A stretch of DNA of 64,000 nucleotides from Bradyrhizobium algeriense (lineage in GTDB: Bacteria; Pseudomonadota; Alphaproteobacteria; Rhizobiales; Xanthobacteraceae), in NCBI RefSeq assembly GCF_036924595.1, contig NZ_JAZHRV010000001.1, positions 1,736,001 through 1,800,000 on the forward strand. The letters run 5' to 3'. Position 1 is the first letter of the stretch, and each line of letters starts with the position of its first letter. Below the pieces are notes generated by a model, which was given only the letters and a program-made list of their open reading frames with translations, did not search any database and was not told the origin of the DNA. This document shows, one piece after another, positions 30,036 through 39,594 of this stretch. The translations under genes were made by a program, and so were the position numbers.

Positions 30036-30536
30036 ATGATCGAACGCCGTATCCTGCTCGCATCCCTGGCCGGCCTGTTTGGCCTCGCCGCTTTCCGCTG
30101 GCTGCGCATCACGCCGGCGCAAGCCGCCGAGAAATTCGAGGTGGAAAAGACCGACGCCGAATGGCGCGCACAGCTCACGCCGCAGCAGTATGAAATCCTG
30201 CGCAAGCACGGCACCGAGCGGCCGGGTTCGAGCCCGCTCCTGAAGGAAAAACGCAAGGGCATCTTTGCCTGCGCCGGTTGTGATCTGCCGCTGTTCTCCT
30301 CGGACACCAAATACGATAGCGGCACCGGCTGGCCGAGCTTCTGGAAGCCGCTCGACAATGCCCTTGGCGAAACCAAGGACACGACGTTCGGGATGACGCG
30401 CACGGAAGTCCACTGCCGCCGCTGCGGCGGACACATGGGTCATGTCTTCGACGACGGACCGAAGCCGACCGGTTTGCGCTATTGCATCGACGGGTTTGGG
30501 CTGGTGTTTCACCCGGCCGGTCCCTCGGCTTCGTAA
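30036..30536 (+). CDS. msrB: Exported methionine-R-sulfoxide reductase MsrB
   Basis: This 166-residue protein reduces methionine-R-sulfoxide in proteins. The zinc Cys pairs are Cys79/Cys82 and Cys127/Cys130, and the catalytic Cys is Cys150 in RYCIDG. The signatures GWPSFW and GHMGHVF are present. An N-terminal hydrophobic signal (residues 5-30, ending AQA-A) suggests export to the periplasm, so it would repair oxidised envelope proteins. The residues after the catalytic Cys (IDG) differ slightly from the common VNS/INS. Terminator 30576-30606 follows. Confidence 0.94.
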   Translation: MIERRILLASLAGLFGLAAFRWLRITPAQAAEKFEVEKTDAEWRAQLTPQQYEILRKHGTERPGSSPLLKEKRKGIFACAGCDLPLFSSDTKYDSGTGWPSFWKPLDNALGETKDTTFGMTRTEVHCRRCGGHMGHVFDDGPKPTGLRYCIDGFGLVFHPAGPSAS

Positions 30537-30575
30537 CAGGCGCTGCCCGGCAATTGTTGCCCGCCCGGCAAATGT

Positions 30576-30606
30576 GCCCCGGTCTTCGGACTGGGGCTTT
30601 TTATTT
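30576..30606 (+). terminator. Intrinsic terminator after msrB
   Basis: A 9-bp stem (30576-30584 with 30589-30597, one G-T wobble) has a TTCG tetraloop and is followed by TTTTTATTT. It ends the msrB transcript just before the flgE promoter. Confidence 0.9.
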
Positions 30607-30636
30607 AAGCCATTGATTTATAATGATTTTGTAGTT

Positions 30637-30651
30637 TGGCACAACGCTTGC
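30637..30651 (+). promoter_or_regulatory. Sigma54 promoter of flgE
   Basis: TGGCAC at 30637-30642, five bases, then TTGC at 30648-30651. The GG and GC dinucleotides are ten bases apart, as the -24/-12 consensus requires. It lies 75 bp upstream of flgE. In alphaproteobacteria such hook promoters are activated by FlbD. Confidence 0.8.
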
Positions 30652-30725
30652 GACATCTTCTCCCGACGCGGCCTGGGTTCTTTTGACACCGGCGAGCCGC
30701 CCGGATCGAATTTGGAGAAAATGTC

Positions 30726-32570
30726 ATGGGTATCTTCGGCGCTCTTACGACCTCGGTTGCGGGGCTGCGCGCGCAGTCCTATGCGCTGGAAAACATCTCC
30801 GGCAACATCGCCAACTCGCAGACCACCGCCTTCAAGCGGATCGACACCAGCTTCCTCGATCTGATCCCGGACACCGGCGTCAACAATCAGCTCGCCGGCA
30901 GCGTCACCACCGCATCGCGTGAGACCAACACCGTGCAGGGCGACGTGCAGGCCGCGTCGGTCTCCACCTACATGGCGATCAACGGCAACGGCTTCTTCGT
31001 GGTGCAGAAGCCCGGCAGCTTCAGCGACAACCAGCCGATATTTTCGGGCGTCGACAATTACACCCGCCGCGGCGACTTTGCGCTCGACAAGAACGGCTAC
31101 CTGGTCAACGGCGCGGGCTATTATGTCGAAGGCGTTCCGATCGATCCGGCGACCGGCAACATGACCGGCAGCGTGCCGCAGGTGCTGAAATTCGCCAACG
31201 ACTTCCTGCCGGCGGTGCCGACATCGGTGGTGAGCTATCGCGCCAACCTGGCGAGCTATCCGCTGACCACCAAGCACGACAATTCGATTCCGGGGTCGGA
31301 GTTGCTGCAGCCGGCGGATTTCGCGTCCGGCAATCCGCGTTCGCTCGGCACGCCTGCCACGCCTTATGGCGACGCCACGATCGTGGGCGCCGCCAAGAAC
31401 AACAAGCTGACGACGCCGACACCCATCTCGACATCAACCCTGTTGGCCGGAGGCACCAATACGAATTCGCTCACCACGAACTTCGTCGCCGGCAATACCA
31501 TCACCGTGAACTCAACAACCATCCAGTTCTACGACTCGGGCGCCGGCGGCACCCCAGGCGCGCCGCCGAATCTTTATCTCGATCTTGCGACAGCCACCGT
31601 CGGCAACCTGCTCTCGACCATCGACGGCATCACTGGTGCGTCATCGACGACGCCGCCAACGCCGTCCACGATCAACAGCAGCGGTGCGATCACGCTGCAT
31701 AGCGGCATTGCCGCCAACCTCACGATCACTACCACCAATACTACTGCATTTGGGGCCCTCGGCCTGACGGCGCCCGTGAATGTGCCGCGCACCGGCGGCG
31801 GCACTGCCGGCACCGGACAGGTGCTCGGCAGCGATCTCCAGGCCTTCATCAACGAATCCGTCAGCGGCGGAGCGGTGACGGCCTACGACATCTCCGGCTC
31901 GCCGGTCAGCCTGCAACTGCGCTGGGCCAAGGTCGACAGTTCGTCGCTGGGCGCCGGCCACACCGACACCTGGAACATGTTCTACCAAGTCAACTCCAGC
32001 GCCACCGGCACCGACCTCGCCTGGCAGAACGTCAATACCGACTTCACCTTCTCGCCGAACGGCCAGATGACGCCGGCGATCGCCGGCATCACCCTGACCG
32101 CGCCGACCATCGGCGGCGTGCCGCTCGGCAATATCTCGATCAACTTCGGAGCCGGCGGCGTCACCCAGTTCGCCGATGCCAACGGCAACGTGAAGGTCAA
32201 CCAGATCCAGCAGGACGGCTTTCCGGCCGGATCGCTGCAGACCGTGTCGATCGGCCAGAACGGCCGGGTGGTCGGCAACTATTCCAACGGCCGCAACATC
32301 GACCTTGCGCAGATCTCGGTCGCAACCTTCAACGGCACCAATTTCCTCAAACGCATCGACGGCGGCGCGTTCGAGGCGACGGACCAGTCCGGCCAGGCGC
32401 TGTACGGCAGCGGCGGGACGATCGTCGGCTCGTCGCTGGAAAACTCCAACACCGACATCGCCGACGAGTTCACCAAGCTGATCGTCACCCAGCAGGCCTA
32501 TTCGGCCAACACGAAGGTGATCACCACATCCAACTCCATGGTTCAGGATCTGCTGAACGTGCTGCGATAG
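30726..32570 (+). CDS. flgE: Flagellar hook protein FlgE
   Basis: This 614-residue protein forms the flagellar hook. The N-terminus has the rod/hook heptad region (VAGLRAQSYALENISGNIANS) and the ANS-x2-GFKR-like signature as TTAFKRID. The C-terminus ends with a hook/rod helix (NSNTDIADEFTKLIVTQQAY, KVITTSNSMVQDLLNVLR). A long Ser/Thr/Gly-rich insertion of about 200 residues in the centre (about 230-410) makes it longer than enterobacterial FlgE, as in other rhizobial and Bradyrhizobium hooks. It heads an operon-like block with flgK (53 bp gap) and flgL. A sigma54 promoter lies upstream. Confidence 0.95.
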   Translation: MGIFGALTTSVAGLRAQSYALENISGNIANSQTTAFKRIDTSFLDLIPDTGVNNQLAGSVTTASRETNTVQGDVQAASVSTYMAINGNGFFVVQKPGSFSDNQPIFSGVDNYTRRGDFALDKNGYLVNGAGYYVEGVPIDPATGNMTGSVPQVLKFANDFLPAVPTSVVSYRANLASYPLTTKHDNSIPGSELLQPADFASGNPRSLGTPATPYGDATIVGAAKNNKLTTPTPISTSTLLAGGTNTNSLTTNFVAGNTITVNSTTIQFYDSGAGGTPGAPPNLYLDLATATVGNLLSTIDGITGASSTTPPTPSTINSSGAITLHSGIAANLTITTTNTTAFGALGLTAPVNVPRTGGGTAGTGQVLGSDLQAFINESVSGGAVTAYDISGSPVSLQLRWAKVDSSSLGAGHTDTWNMFYQVNSSATGTDLAWQNVNTDFTFSPNGQMTPAIAGITLTAPTIGGVPLGNISINFGAGGVTQFADANGNVKVNQIQQDGFPAGSLQTVSIGQNGRVVGNYSNGRNIDLAQISVATFNGTNFLKRIDGGAFEATDQSGQALYGSGGTIVGSSLENSNTDIADEFTKLIVTQQAYSANTKVITTSNSMVQDLLNVLR

Positions 32571-32623
32571 GTCGCGCACATGGACGGTCTGATCCGGCAG
32601 GCAATTGAAACGAGCAGTTTGTC

Positions 32624-34480
32624 ATGAGTCTCAGTCAAGCCCTCTCAATTGCCATGTCGGGATTGCGCGCCAACCAGCTCGCGCTGTCGCTGACCTCGTC
32701 GAACGTCGCCAATTCCGACACGCCGGGCTACATCCGCAAGACCGTCAACCAGATCCAGACGTCCTCCGGTTCGATCGGCGCCGGCGTCAGCGTCACCGGC
32801 GTCAATCGCGAACTCGACCTGTATCTGCAGCAGCAGATCCGCACCGAGCAGTCCGGCGCGTCGTACGCCGACCTGCGCTCCTCGATCCTGAGTAGCCTGC
32901 AGTCGATCTATGGCACCCCCGGCGGCACCGGAACGCTGGAAACCGCGTTCAACAAACTGGTCACCGCGGTGCAGGGGCTATCGACCAGCTCGGACAGCCA
33001 GTCGGCACGGATCGGCGTGCTCAATGCCGCGCAGTCGCTGTCGCAGCAGCTCAACAGCATGTCGGGCGGCATCCAGTCGCTGCGCAGCCAGGCGGAATCC
33101 GGGCTCAATTCGGCGGTCAACACCGCCAATACGGCGATGCAGCAGATCGTCAATCTCAACGGCCAGCTTGCTAGCGGCGACACCACCGATGCTGCGGCCG
33201 CAGCCCTGAGGGACCAGCGCGACCAGTATGTCGATCAGTTGTCGCAACTGATGGACATTCGCGTCATCGACAACGGCAACAATCAAATCCAGGTCTTCAC
33301 TAATTCCGGCGTGCAACTGGTCGGTGCCGAGGCCTCGACGCTGTCGTTCAATCCGCAAGGCACGGTGACACCGAACACCCAATGGGACGCCGATCCGACC
33401 AAGAGCAACCTCGGCACCCTCACGCTCCACTTCCCGAACGGTGGTTCGCTCAACCTGATTCAGACCAATTCGATCCGTTCCGGCACCATCGCCGGCTATC
33501 TCGAGCTGCGCGATAAAACGCTGGTGCAGGCGCAAACCCAGCTTGACCAGTTTGCCGCCAACATGTCGAGCCTGCTGTCCGACAAGACCACGGCGGGAAC
33601 TGCGGTGAGTTCGGGGGCGTCGAACGGCTTCGATCTCGATCTGTCCGGTCTGCAGAACGGCAATGTAATCCATCTCACCTATACGGATACCAGCAACGTC
33701 CAGCATCAGCTGTCGCTGGTGCGGGTCAACGATCCGTCGGTGCTGCCCTTGTCCAACAACGCCACCACCGATCCCAACGATCAGGTGATCGGTATCGATT
33801 TCTCCGCCGGCATGGCTTCGGTGACAAGCCAGCTCAACGCGGCGCTCGGCTCAGCCGGCCTGCAGTTCTCCAACACCGGCTCGACGCTGCGGGTGCTCGA
33901 CAACGGCTTCGGAACCGCGACCGTGAATGCCGCCTCCGTGACGTCGACCACATCGTCGCTGCTGGGCGGCAGCGGCGAGGTGCCGTTGTTTACCGACGGC
34001 AACAGCCTTTATACCGGCGCGATCACCGCGGCAGGCCAGCAGTCGGTGGGGCTCGCGGCGCGCATCCGGGTGAACAGCCAGATCGTCGGTGATCCGGCGA
34101 AGCTGGTGCAGTACAACGCGACGACGCCGTCCGGCGACACCACGCGACCGGATTTCCTTTACCAGCAGCTCACCGCCGGCAAGTCGCTGTATTCGCCGTC
34201 GACCGGCTTCGGTACCTCGACGTTACCGTTCCAGGCGACGCTATCGAATTTTTCGCAGCAGATCGCCAGCGCCCAGGGCCAGGCGGCGGACACCGCCAAG
34301 CAGATCGCCGACGGTCAGGACGTGGTGCTGAGCACGCTGCAGGAGAAGTTCAATAGCGAGTCCGGCGTCAACATCGACGAAGAGATGGCGCATTTGCTGT
34401 CGCTGCAGAATGCATATGCGGCGAACGCGCGGGTGATGTCGACCGTCAAGCAGATGTTCGACGCGTTGTTGCAGGTCTAG
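32624..34480 (+). CDS. flgK: Hook-filament junction protein FlgK (HAP1)
   Basis: This 618-residue hook-associated protein joins hook and filament. It starts with SLSQALSIAMSGLRANQLAL and the VANSDTPGYIRKTV signature, and ends with an ALLSLQNAYAANARVMSTVK-type helix (residues 584-610). The middle is variable. It lies between flgE and flgL in the usual order, 53 bp after flgE and 39 bp before flgL. The length is normal for the family. Confidence 0.95.
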   Translation: MSLSQALSIAMSGLRANQLALSLTSSNVANSDTPGYIRKTVNQIQTSSGSIGAGVSVTGVNRELDLYLQQQIRTEQSGASYADLRSSILSSLQSIYGTPGGTGTLETAFNKLVTAVQGLSTSSDSQSARIGVLNAAQSLSQQLNSMSGGIQSLRSQAESGLNSAVNTANTAMQQIVNLNGQLASGDTTDAAAAALRDQRDQYVDQLSQLMDIRVIDNGNNQIQVFTNSGVQLVGAEASTLSFNPQGTVTPNTQWDADPTKSNLGTLTLHFPNGGSLNLIQTNSIRSGTIAGYLELRDKTLVQAQTQLDQFAANMSSLLSDKTTAGTAVSSGASNGFDLDLSGLQNGNVIHLTYTDTSNVQHQLSLVRVNDPSVLPLSNNATTDPNDQVIGIDFSAGMASVTSQLNAALGSAGLQFSNTGSTLRVLDNGFGTATVNAASVTSTTSSLLGGSGEVPLFTDGNSLYTGAITAAGQQSVGLAARIRVNSQIVGDPAKLVQYNATTPSGDTTRPDFLYQQLTAGKSLYSPSTGFGTSTLPFQATLSNFSQQIASAQGQAADTAKQIADGQDVVLSTLQEKFNSESGVNIDEEMAHLLSLQNAYAANARVMSTVKQMFDALLQV

Positions 34481-34519
34481 CGTTATGCGTTTGGCGCGAC
34501 GGTTTTGGAGTAGGTCATC

Positions 34520-36007
34520 ATGACGGTTAGCGGTGTAGGCACCAAGACATCGATTCTGGCATCGCGAATCCTGGACTTGCAAAGCCAGTTCGACAGTCTG
34601 CAGACCCAGCTTGCCACCGGCAAGAAATCGAACACCTATGCCGGCATGGGCGTCAACCGCGGCTTTGCCGTCGCGCTGCGCGCGCAGATCAGCAGCATCG
34701 ACGCGTTCTCGGATACGATGACCAACGTCACCACGCGCATCAACGTCGCCAACGCGGCACTGACGCGGATTATCGCGATCGGAACCACGGTGCAGGGCGC
34801 GGCGGTGACGTCCTCGACGCAGATCACCAGCAACGGCCAGACCATTGCCCAGGGCACCGCGCGCAGTTCGCTCGACGAGATGCTGAGCCTGCTGAACAGC
34901 CAGTCGGGCGATCGCTATCTGTTTTCCGGACGCGCCACCGACACGCCGGCGACGGCGGCGACCGACGACGTTCTCAACGGCGTCGGCGCGCAGGCGGGCC
35001 TGAAGCAGCTGATCGCGGAACGCAAGCAGGCCGATGTCGGCTCCGGCACCGGCCGGCTGACACAGGCAACGCCGACGGCGACGTCGATTTCATTGACCGA
35101 GGACACAGGTCCGTTCGGCCTGAAGCTCGCCTCGATCACCTCGTCGGCCGCAAGCGTCACGACCACCGGGCCGACTGGCTCGCCGGCCACCGGGTCGTTC
35201 GATCTCGGCGCGACCAACCTGAACACCGGCGACACTATCACGCTGGCGTTCAATCTACCGGACGGCACCTCGGAAAACGTGCAGTTGACCGCGACCACCA
35301 CGACGCCGCCGCAGGCCGGGCAGTTCCTGATCGGCGCCAACTCGACCGCGACCGCCGCCAACATCAACGCCGCGTTGACCACCGCCGTCGGCAGCCTCGC
35401 CAACGGCGCCCTGGTCGCAGCGTCCGCGCTGAAGGCGTCCAGCGAATTCTTCAGCGGCAGCCCGGTGCCGCGCGTCGGCGGTCCGCCGTTCGCCACCGCG
35501 ACGACGCAGGTGCCCGGCACGGCTGCGAATACGCTCTCCTGGTATACTGGTGAAACCGGCACCGATCCCGCGCGCGGCACCGCGGTGGCACGCGTCGACG
35601 GCAGCATCACCGTGCAATATGGCGCCCGCGCCAACGAGCAGGCGCTGACGGCGCAGTTGCAGACCATTGCCGCCATGGCCGCCATGACCACCACGACCGG
35701 CGACCCGAACGCCAGCGCCCAGATCGGCGCGCTCTACCAGCGGGTGGCGACAAAACTTTTGACGCAGACCGGCCAGCAGAGCGTGCAGGATATCGCGGCG
35801 GATTTCGCCGGCGCGCAGGCCGCGATGAAGTCGGCAGGCGATCGCCAGACCCAGACCAGGAACACCGCGGAGACCATGCTGCAATCGATCGAAGGCGTTA
35901 CCGACGCGGAGGTCACGGCGAAACTCCTCGCCGTGCAGAACAGCCTCAACGCATCGTACCAGACGACGGCGATGCTGTATCAGACGACGCTGTTGAAATA
36001 CATCTAA
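34520..36007 (+). CDS. flgL: Hook-filament junction protein FlgL (HAP3)
   Basis: This 495-residue protein is flagellin-like at both ends. It has LQSQFDSLQTQLATGKKSNTYAG near the start and a C-terminal helix TAKLLAVQNSLNASYQTTAMLYQTTLLKY. The central region (about 150-340) is Thr/Ala/Gly-rich and probably forms the exposed domain. Position after flgK and the LSGRATDT-like region (YLFSGRATDTP, about residue 133) identify FlgL. It is larger than enterobacterial FlgL (about 317 residues), as in other members of this group. No U-rich terminator follows; palindromic repeats do. Confidence 0.93.
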   Translation: MTVSGVGTKTSILASRILDLQSQFDSLQTQLATGKKSNTYAGMGVNRGFAVALRAQISSIDAFSDTMTNVTTRINVANAALTRIIAIGTTVQGAAVTSSTQITSNGQTIAQGTARSSLDEMLSLLNSQSGDRYLFSGRATDTPATAATDDVLNGVGAQAGLKQLIAERKQADVGSGTGRLTQATPTATSISLTEDTGPFGLKLASITSSAASVTTTGPTGSPATGSFDLGATNLNTGDTITLAFNLPDGTSENVQLTATTTTPPQAGQFLIGANSTATAANINAALTTAVGSLANGALVAASALKASSEFFSGSPVPRVGGPPFATATTQVPGTAANTLSWYTGETGTDPARGTAVARVDGSITVQYGARANEQALTAQLQTIAAMAAMTTTTGDPNASAQIGALYQRVATKLLTQTGQQSVQDIAADFAGAQAAMKSAGDRQTQTRNTAETMLQSIEGVTDAEVTAKLLAVQNSLNASYQTTAMLYQTTLLKYI

Positions 36008-36037
36008 GGCGCGCTGCCCGGTTTGAATTTGTTCAAA

Positions 36038-36170
36038 CTCTCAGCGTCGTCCCTGCGAACGCAGGGACCCATAGCACCGGCAGCAATTGTTTTGCGCGCT
36101 GGTCGTTGACTTGTCTTTTCCGACAATGATGGCTGCGGCGTATGGGTTCCTGCGTTCGCAGGAACGACGG
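36038..36170. repeat. Palindromic intergenic element, copy 1
   Basis: This 133-bp element has inverted ends: CGTCGTCCCTGCGAACGCAG near 36045 pairs with the complementary sequence ending at 36169. The middle carries CAATTGTTTTGCGCGCTGG. Copy 2 is at 36224-36357. The pair gives a spurious minus-strand frame. It looks like a non-coding rhizobial REP-like or MITE-like element. Confidence 0.8.
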
Positions 36171-36223
36171 GTGAGAGAGCGCTCGCCCGTCATCACCGGG
36201 CGGTGACCGGGCGATCCTGCAAG

Positions 36224-36357
36224 CTCTCAGCGTCGTCCCTGCGAACGCAGGGACCCATACCCACCGGCAGCAATTGTTTTGCGCGCTGGTCGTTGGCTTG
36301 TCTTTTCCGACAATGATGGCTGCGACGTATGGGTTCCTGCGTTCGCAGGAACGACGG
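36224..36357. repeat. Palindromic intergenic element, copy 2
   Basis: This 134-bp direct repeat of copy 1 is almost identical, with a few base changes in the middle. The 53-bp spacer between copies contains its own small inverted repeat around CGCCCG/CGGGCG (about 36184-36203). The recent duplication is recognisable by near identity. Confidence 0.8.
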
Positions 36358-36580
36358 GCAGGATTCACGTTCGCTTAAGACCTGGCCGGCAACTCGCCCG
36401 CCACATCGATTTGATCTCTCCCGCCGTCTTTACCCCTTTTTAACCATGATTTTGGAACCGGCGCGGTAGCCCCGTTTCTGCCAGTCCCAATTTATTTCTC
36501 GTTGATCATTTGCTTCCAGGGTGCCCCCCGGGTTCGGCCAAGAAGGCTGAGCTGTTGCGTACACCAGAAAGGTTGTTTCC

Positions 36581-37822
36581 ATGTCTCTCTCCAACATCAC
36601 CCTCTCGGCTTCGGTTCGCCAGAACCTGCTCTCGCTGCAGGGCACCGCCGATCTGCTCTCGACCACGCAGACCCGCCTCGCCACGGGCAAGAAGGTCAAC
36701 AGCGCGCTCGACAACCCCACCAACTTCTTCACCGCCGCAGGTCTCGACGCCCGCGCCAGCGACATCGGCAACCTGCTCGACAGCATCGGCAACGGCGTGC
36801 AGGTGCTGCAGGCCGCCAACACCGGCATCACCTCGCTGTCAAAGCTGGTCGATACCGCCAAGTCGATCGCCAACCAGGCGCTGCAGCAGCCCGGCGGCTT
36901 CACGAAGGCTACCTTCACCGGCAACGCTCCGACGGCGGGCACTTTGGGTACTGCAGCCGATCTGACAGCCGCCGGCACGAACTCGTTTAACGCGCAGACC
37001 ATTGTTTTCAAGACATCGGCGAATGCTTCGGACGACGTCACGATCACGCTCGGAGTGGCGGCCGGCCAGATCAATACGATCGATGCCTTGAATACGAAGC
37101 TTGTGGCTTCGGGCATTCAGTTGAGCGCCGGCATCGACGCGACCACGGGCAAGCTGACCTTCACCTCGACCAACGATTCCGCGTCGCAGACCATCACCAA
37201 CGGTGCTGCTTATGTTGCGCCACCGGCTGGTTCTTCGAGTTCGGTGAATATTTCTGGCGGTGCAGCCGTCACCGGCGGAACAATCGTTGCGGCGGCTCCG
37301 GACGCCAACGTGCAGAACGCTCGTGCGGGTCTTGTGGCCCAGTACAACCAGATCATCGAGCAGATCAAAACCACGGCGCAGGACGCGTCCTTCAACGGCG
37401 TCAACCTGCTCAACGGCGACACGCTGAAGCTGGTGTTCAACGAAACCGGCAAGTCGACCTCGACGATCGCGGGCGTGACCTTCGATCCGAACGGTCTCGG
37501 CCTGGCCTCGGCCGTCGTGGGCACTGACTTCATCGACAACACCGCCACCAACAAGGTTCTGTCGGCGCTCAACACCGCCAGCACCACGCTGCGTTCGCAG
37601 GCTTCGGCCTTCGGCGCCAACCTCTCGATCGTGCAGATCCGTCAGGACTTCTCGAAAAACATCATCAACGTGCTGCAGACCGGGTCGTCCAACCTGACCC
37701 TGGCCGATTCCAACGAGGAAGCGGCCAACAGCCAGGCGCTGTCGACCCGCCAGTCGATCGCGGTCTCCGCGCTCGCGCTCGCCAACCAGTCGAACCAGAG
37801 CGTTCTTCAGCTCCTGCGCTGA
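36581..37822 (+). CDS. fliC: Flagellin FliC, copy 1
   Basis: This 413-residue flagellin has the conserved D0/D1 N-terminus (ASVRQNLLSLQGTADLLSTT, RLATGKKVNSALDNPTNFFTA) and C-terminus (SLALADSNEE-like and QQSVLQLLR-like end). The middle, about residues 120-260, is the variable exposed region. A strong terminator follows at 37851-37879. It has a close paralogue next door (38106). Flagellins are exported and assembled at the cell surface. A TTAACCATGATT sequence at about 36440, a CtrA half-site-like motif, lies upstream. Confidence 0.95.
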   Translation: MSLSNITLSASVRQNLLSLQGTADLLSTTQTRLATGKKVNSALDNPTNFFTAAGLDARASDIGNLLDSIGNGVQVLQAANTGITSLSKLVDTAKSIANQALQQPGGFTKATFTGNAPTAGTLGTAADLTAAGTNSFNAQTIVFKTSANASDDVTITLGVAAGQINTIDALNTKLVASGIQLSAGIDATTGKLTFTSTNDSASQTITNGAAYVAPPAGSSSSVNISGGAAVTGGTIVAAAPDANVQNARAGLVAQYNQIIEQIKTTAQDASFNGVNLLNGDTLKLVFNETGKSTSTIAGVTFDPNGLGLASAVVGTDFIDNTATNKVLSALNTASTTLRSQASAFGANLSIVQIRQDFSKNIINVLQTGSSNLTLADSNEEAANSQALSTRQSIAVSALALANQSNQSVLQLLR

Positions 37823-37850
37823 TTTCGGCGACGCATTCAACCTATCACGG

Positions 37851-37879
37851 CGGCGGGGCTTCGGCCCCGCCGTTTTTTT
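37851..37879 (+). terminator. Intrinsic terminator of fliC copy 1
   Basis: A perfect 9-bp GC-rich stem (37851-37859 with 37864-37872) with a TTCG tetraloop is followed by seven T. It lies 29 bp after the flagellin stop. Confidence 0.95.
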
Positions 37880-37997
37880 GTGTCCGGGGTCCGGCAGCCG
37901 CCGTCGCGACAAGAGGGGGATCAGATCGCCCGAAACAATGCCTGAAACGGGCGCGAGCGGCGTATCGGGTATTTTAACCATGCTTGATAAGGTGCGG

Positions 37998-38012
37998 TTA
38001 ACCACATTTTAA
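37998..38012 (+). promoter_or_regulatory. CtrA box upstream of fliC copy 2
   Basis: TTAA-CCACATT-TTAA at 37998-38012 matches the CtrA consensus TTAA-N7-TTAA exactly. A TTAACCAT half-site lies at about 37975. The flagellin start follows about 95 bp downstream. A related near-match lies upstream of the second flaF at 40894-40908. Confidence 0.6.
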
Positions 38013-38105
38013 AGGCTTTTGTTCATAACGGACTCGGGTGAAGTCATGTAGCCCGTCGGCGCGGGAGAAGGCGCTGGCGACGCACACTTGAGGAAGGCGT
38101 TGAAT

Positions 38106-39365
38106 ATGTCCGATATCGTCCTGACGGCGGCAGTCCGCCAGAACCTGCTCTCGCTGCAGGGCACCGCCGATCTGCTCGCCACCACGCAGACCCGCCTCGC
38201 CACCGGCAAGAAGGTCAACAGCGCGCTCGACAACCCGACCAACTACTTCACCGCGGCCGGCCTCGATGCCCGCGCCGGCGACATCAGCAATCTGCTCGAC
38301 AGCATCGGCAACGGCGTGCAGGTGCTGCAGGCCGCCAACACCGGCATCACCTCGCTGCAGAAGCTGGTCGATACCGCCAAGTCAATCGCCAACCAGGCGC
38401 TGCAGCAGCCCACAGGCTACAGCACGAAATCCAACATTCAGTACCTCGGTGCGGGCACCGGGGCCGCCCCGGCAGGTCCGGCGACTGCCGCCGACCTCAC
38501 GACCAGCGCGCTCAACGGTGGTGTTTACACGTTCACCAATTCCGCGGGCCTCGCCGCGACAATCACGATCGGCACGGCTGCCTCGGCCTTCAATCCCACG
38601 ACCAAGGCGGCGACCGTCAAAACTCTCGACCAGCTCAACACGGCGCTGGCAGTGGCGGGCGTCAACCTGTCGGCCTCGATCACAGGCGCCGATAACCTGA
38701 CATTCACGTCCACCAACGACGGTGCAGGCCAGGTGATCACCAGCACCGCGGGCCCCACTGCGCCGACGGCGCTGGACGCAATCAACATCAGCGCGAACGC
38801 GTTCGGCGGCGGCGTCGGCGGTGCGATCGTTGCGGCGGTTCCAGACGCGGTGTCGCAAACCGCGCGTGCCACGCTGGTCAGCCAGTACAACCAGGTCATC
38901 CAGCAGCTCAAGACCACGGCGCAGGATGCATCGTTCAACGGCATCAACCTCCTGGACGGCAACTCGCTGAAGCTGATCTTCAACGAAACCGGCAAGTCGA
39001 CGTTGACGATCGCGGGGGTCACCTTCGACCCGAATGGCCTCGGCCTTGCACCGCTCGCCGCCGGCACCGATTTCATCGACAACGTGTTGACCGGCAAAGT
39101 GCTGACGGCGCTCAACAACGCCAGCAGCACGCTGCGCTCGCAGGCCTCGGCGTTCGGCGCCAACCTCTCGATCGTGCAGATCCGCCAGGACTTCGCGAAG
39201 AACATCATCAACGTGCTGCAGACCGGTTCGTCCAACCTGACCCTGGCCGACTCCAACGAGGAGGCGGCCAACAGCCAGGCGCTGTCGACCCGCCAGTCGA
39301 TCGCGGTCTCCGCGCTCGCGCTCGCCAACCAGTCGCAGCAGAGCGTGCTCAAGCTCCTGCAATAA
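38106..39365 (+). CDS. fliC2: Flagellin FliC, copy 2
   Basis: This 419-residue flagellin has the same termini as copy 1; the N-terminal 100 and C-terminal 95 residues are nearly identical, while the centre (about 110-255) is divergent. The start at ATG 38106 has a GAGGAAGG site at the right distance. Two flagellins per locus is typical of the Bradyrhizobium thick-type flagellar locus. A terminator follows at 39393-39421. Near-identical ends at the nucleotide level suggest gene conversion with copy 1. Confidence 0.95.
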   Translation: MSDIVLTAAVRQNLLSLQGTADLLATTQTRLATGKKVNSALDNPTNYFTAAGLDARAGDISNLLDSIGNGVQVLQAANTGITSLQKLVDTAKSIANQALQQPTGYSTKSNIQYLGAGTGAAPAGPATAADLTTSALNGGVYTFTNSAGLAATITIGTAASAFNPTTKAATVKTLDQLNTALAVAGVNLSASITGADNLTFTSTNDGAGQVITSTAGPTAPTALDAINISANAFGGGVGGAIVAAVPDAVSQTARATLVSQYNQVIQQLKTTAQDASFNGINLLDGNSLKLIFNETGKSTLTIAGVTFDPNGLGLAPLAAGTDFIDNVLTGKVLTALNNASSTLRSQASAFGANLSIVQIRQDFAKNIINVLQTGSSNLTLADSNEEAANSQALSTRQSIAVSALALANQSQQSVLKLLQ

Positions 39366-39392
39366 GCGGAGAAGCGTTTCGAGCCATCAAAA

Positions 39393-39421
39393 CGGCGGGG
39401 CAGGGCCCCGCCGCTTTTCCT
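39393..39421 (+). terminator. Intrinsic terminator of fliC copy 2
   Basis: A perfect 9-bp stem (39393-39401 with 39405-39413) with loop AGG is followed by CTTTTCCTT. It carries the same CGGCGGGGC arms as the terminator of copy 1. Confidence 0.85.
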
Positions 39422-39594
39422 TGAAACCGCGATGGAGCCGACGGACGACGCCCGAAACTTGCTCCGTTGATGAAGCAAAGGCCTTTTTTTTGATGCAGTT
39501 TTGCATTCGAATGTTCGGGTATTGTTCATGGTGATTCGTGTAACTGTTTCCGGACACGCGCGCCGCGCTGCGGCGGTTTGCAAGGGATAAGGCG

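Noticed and set aside
36033..36368. Minus-strand 111-residue frame with WVPAFAGTT-like repeats
   Set aside because: It is the translation of two palindromic intergenic elements and the spacer, with internal repetition and no ribosome site.
36460..36580. Possible sigma54 promoter before flagellin copy 1
   Set aside because: A TGGAAC stretch is present near 36453, but no GC lies ten bases after the GG, so the -24/-12 spacing fails.
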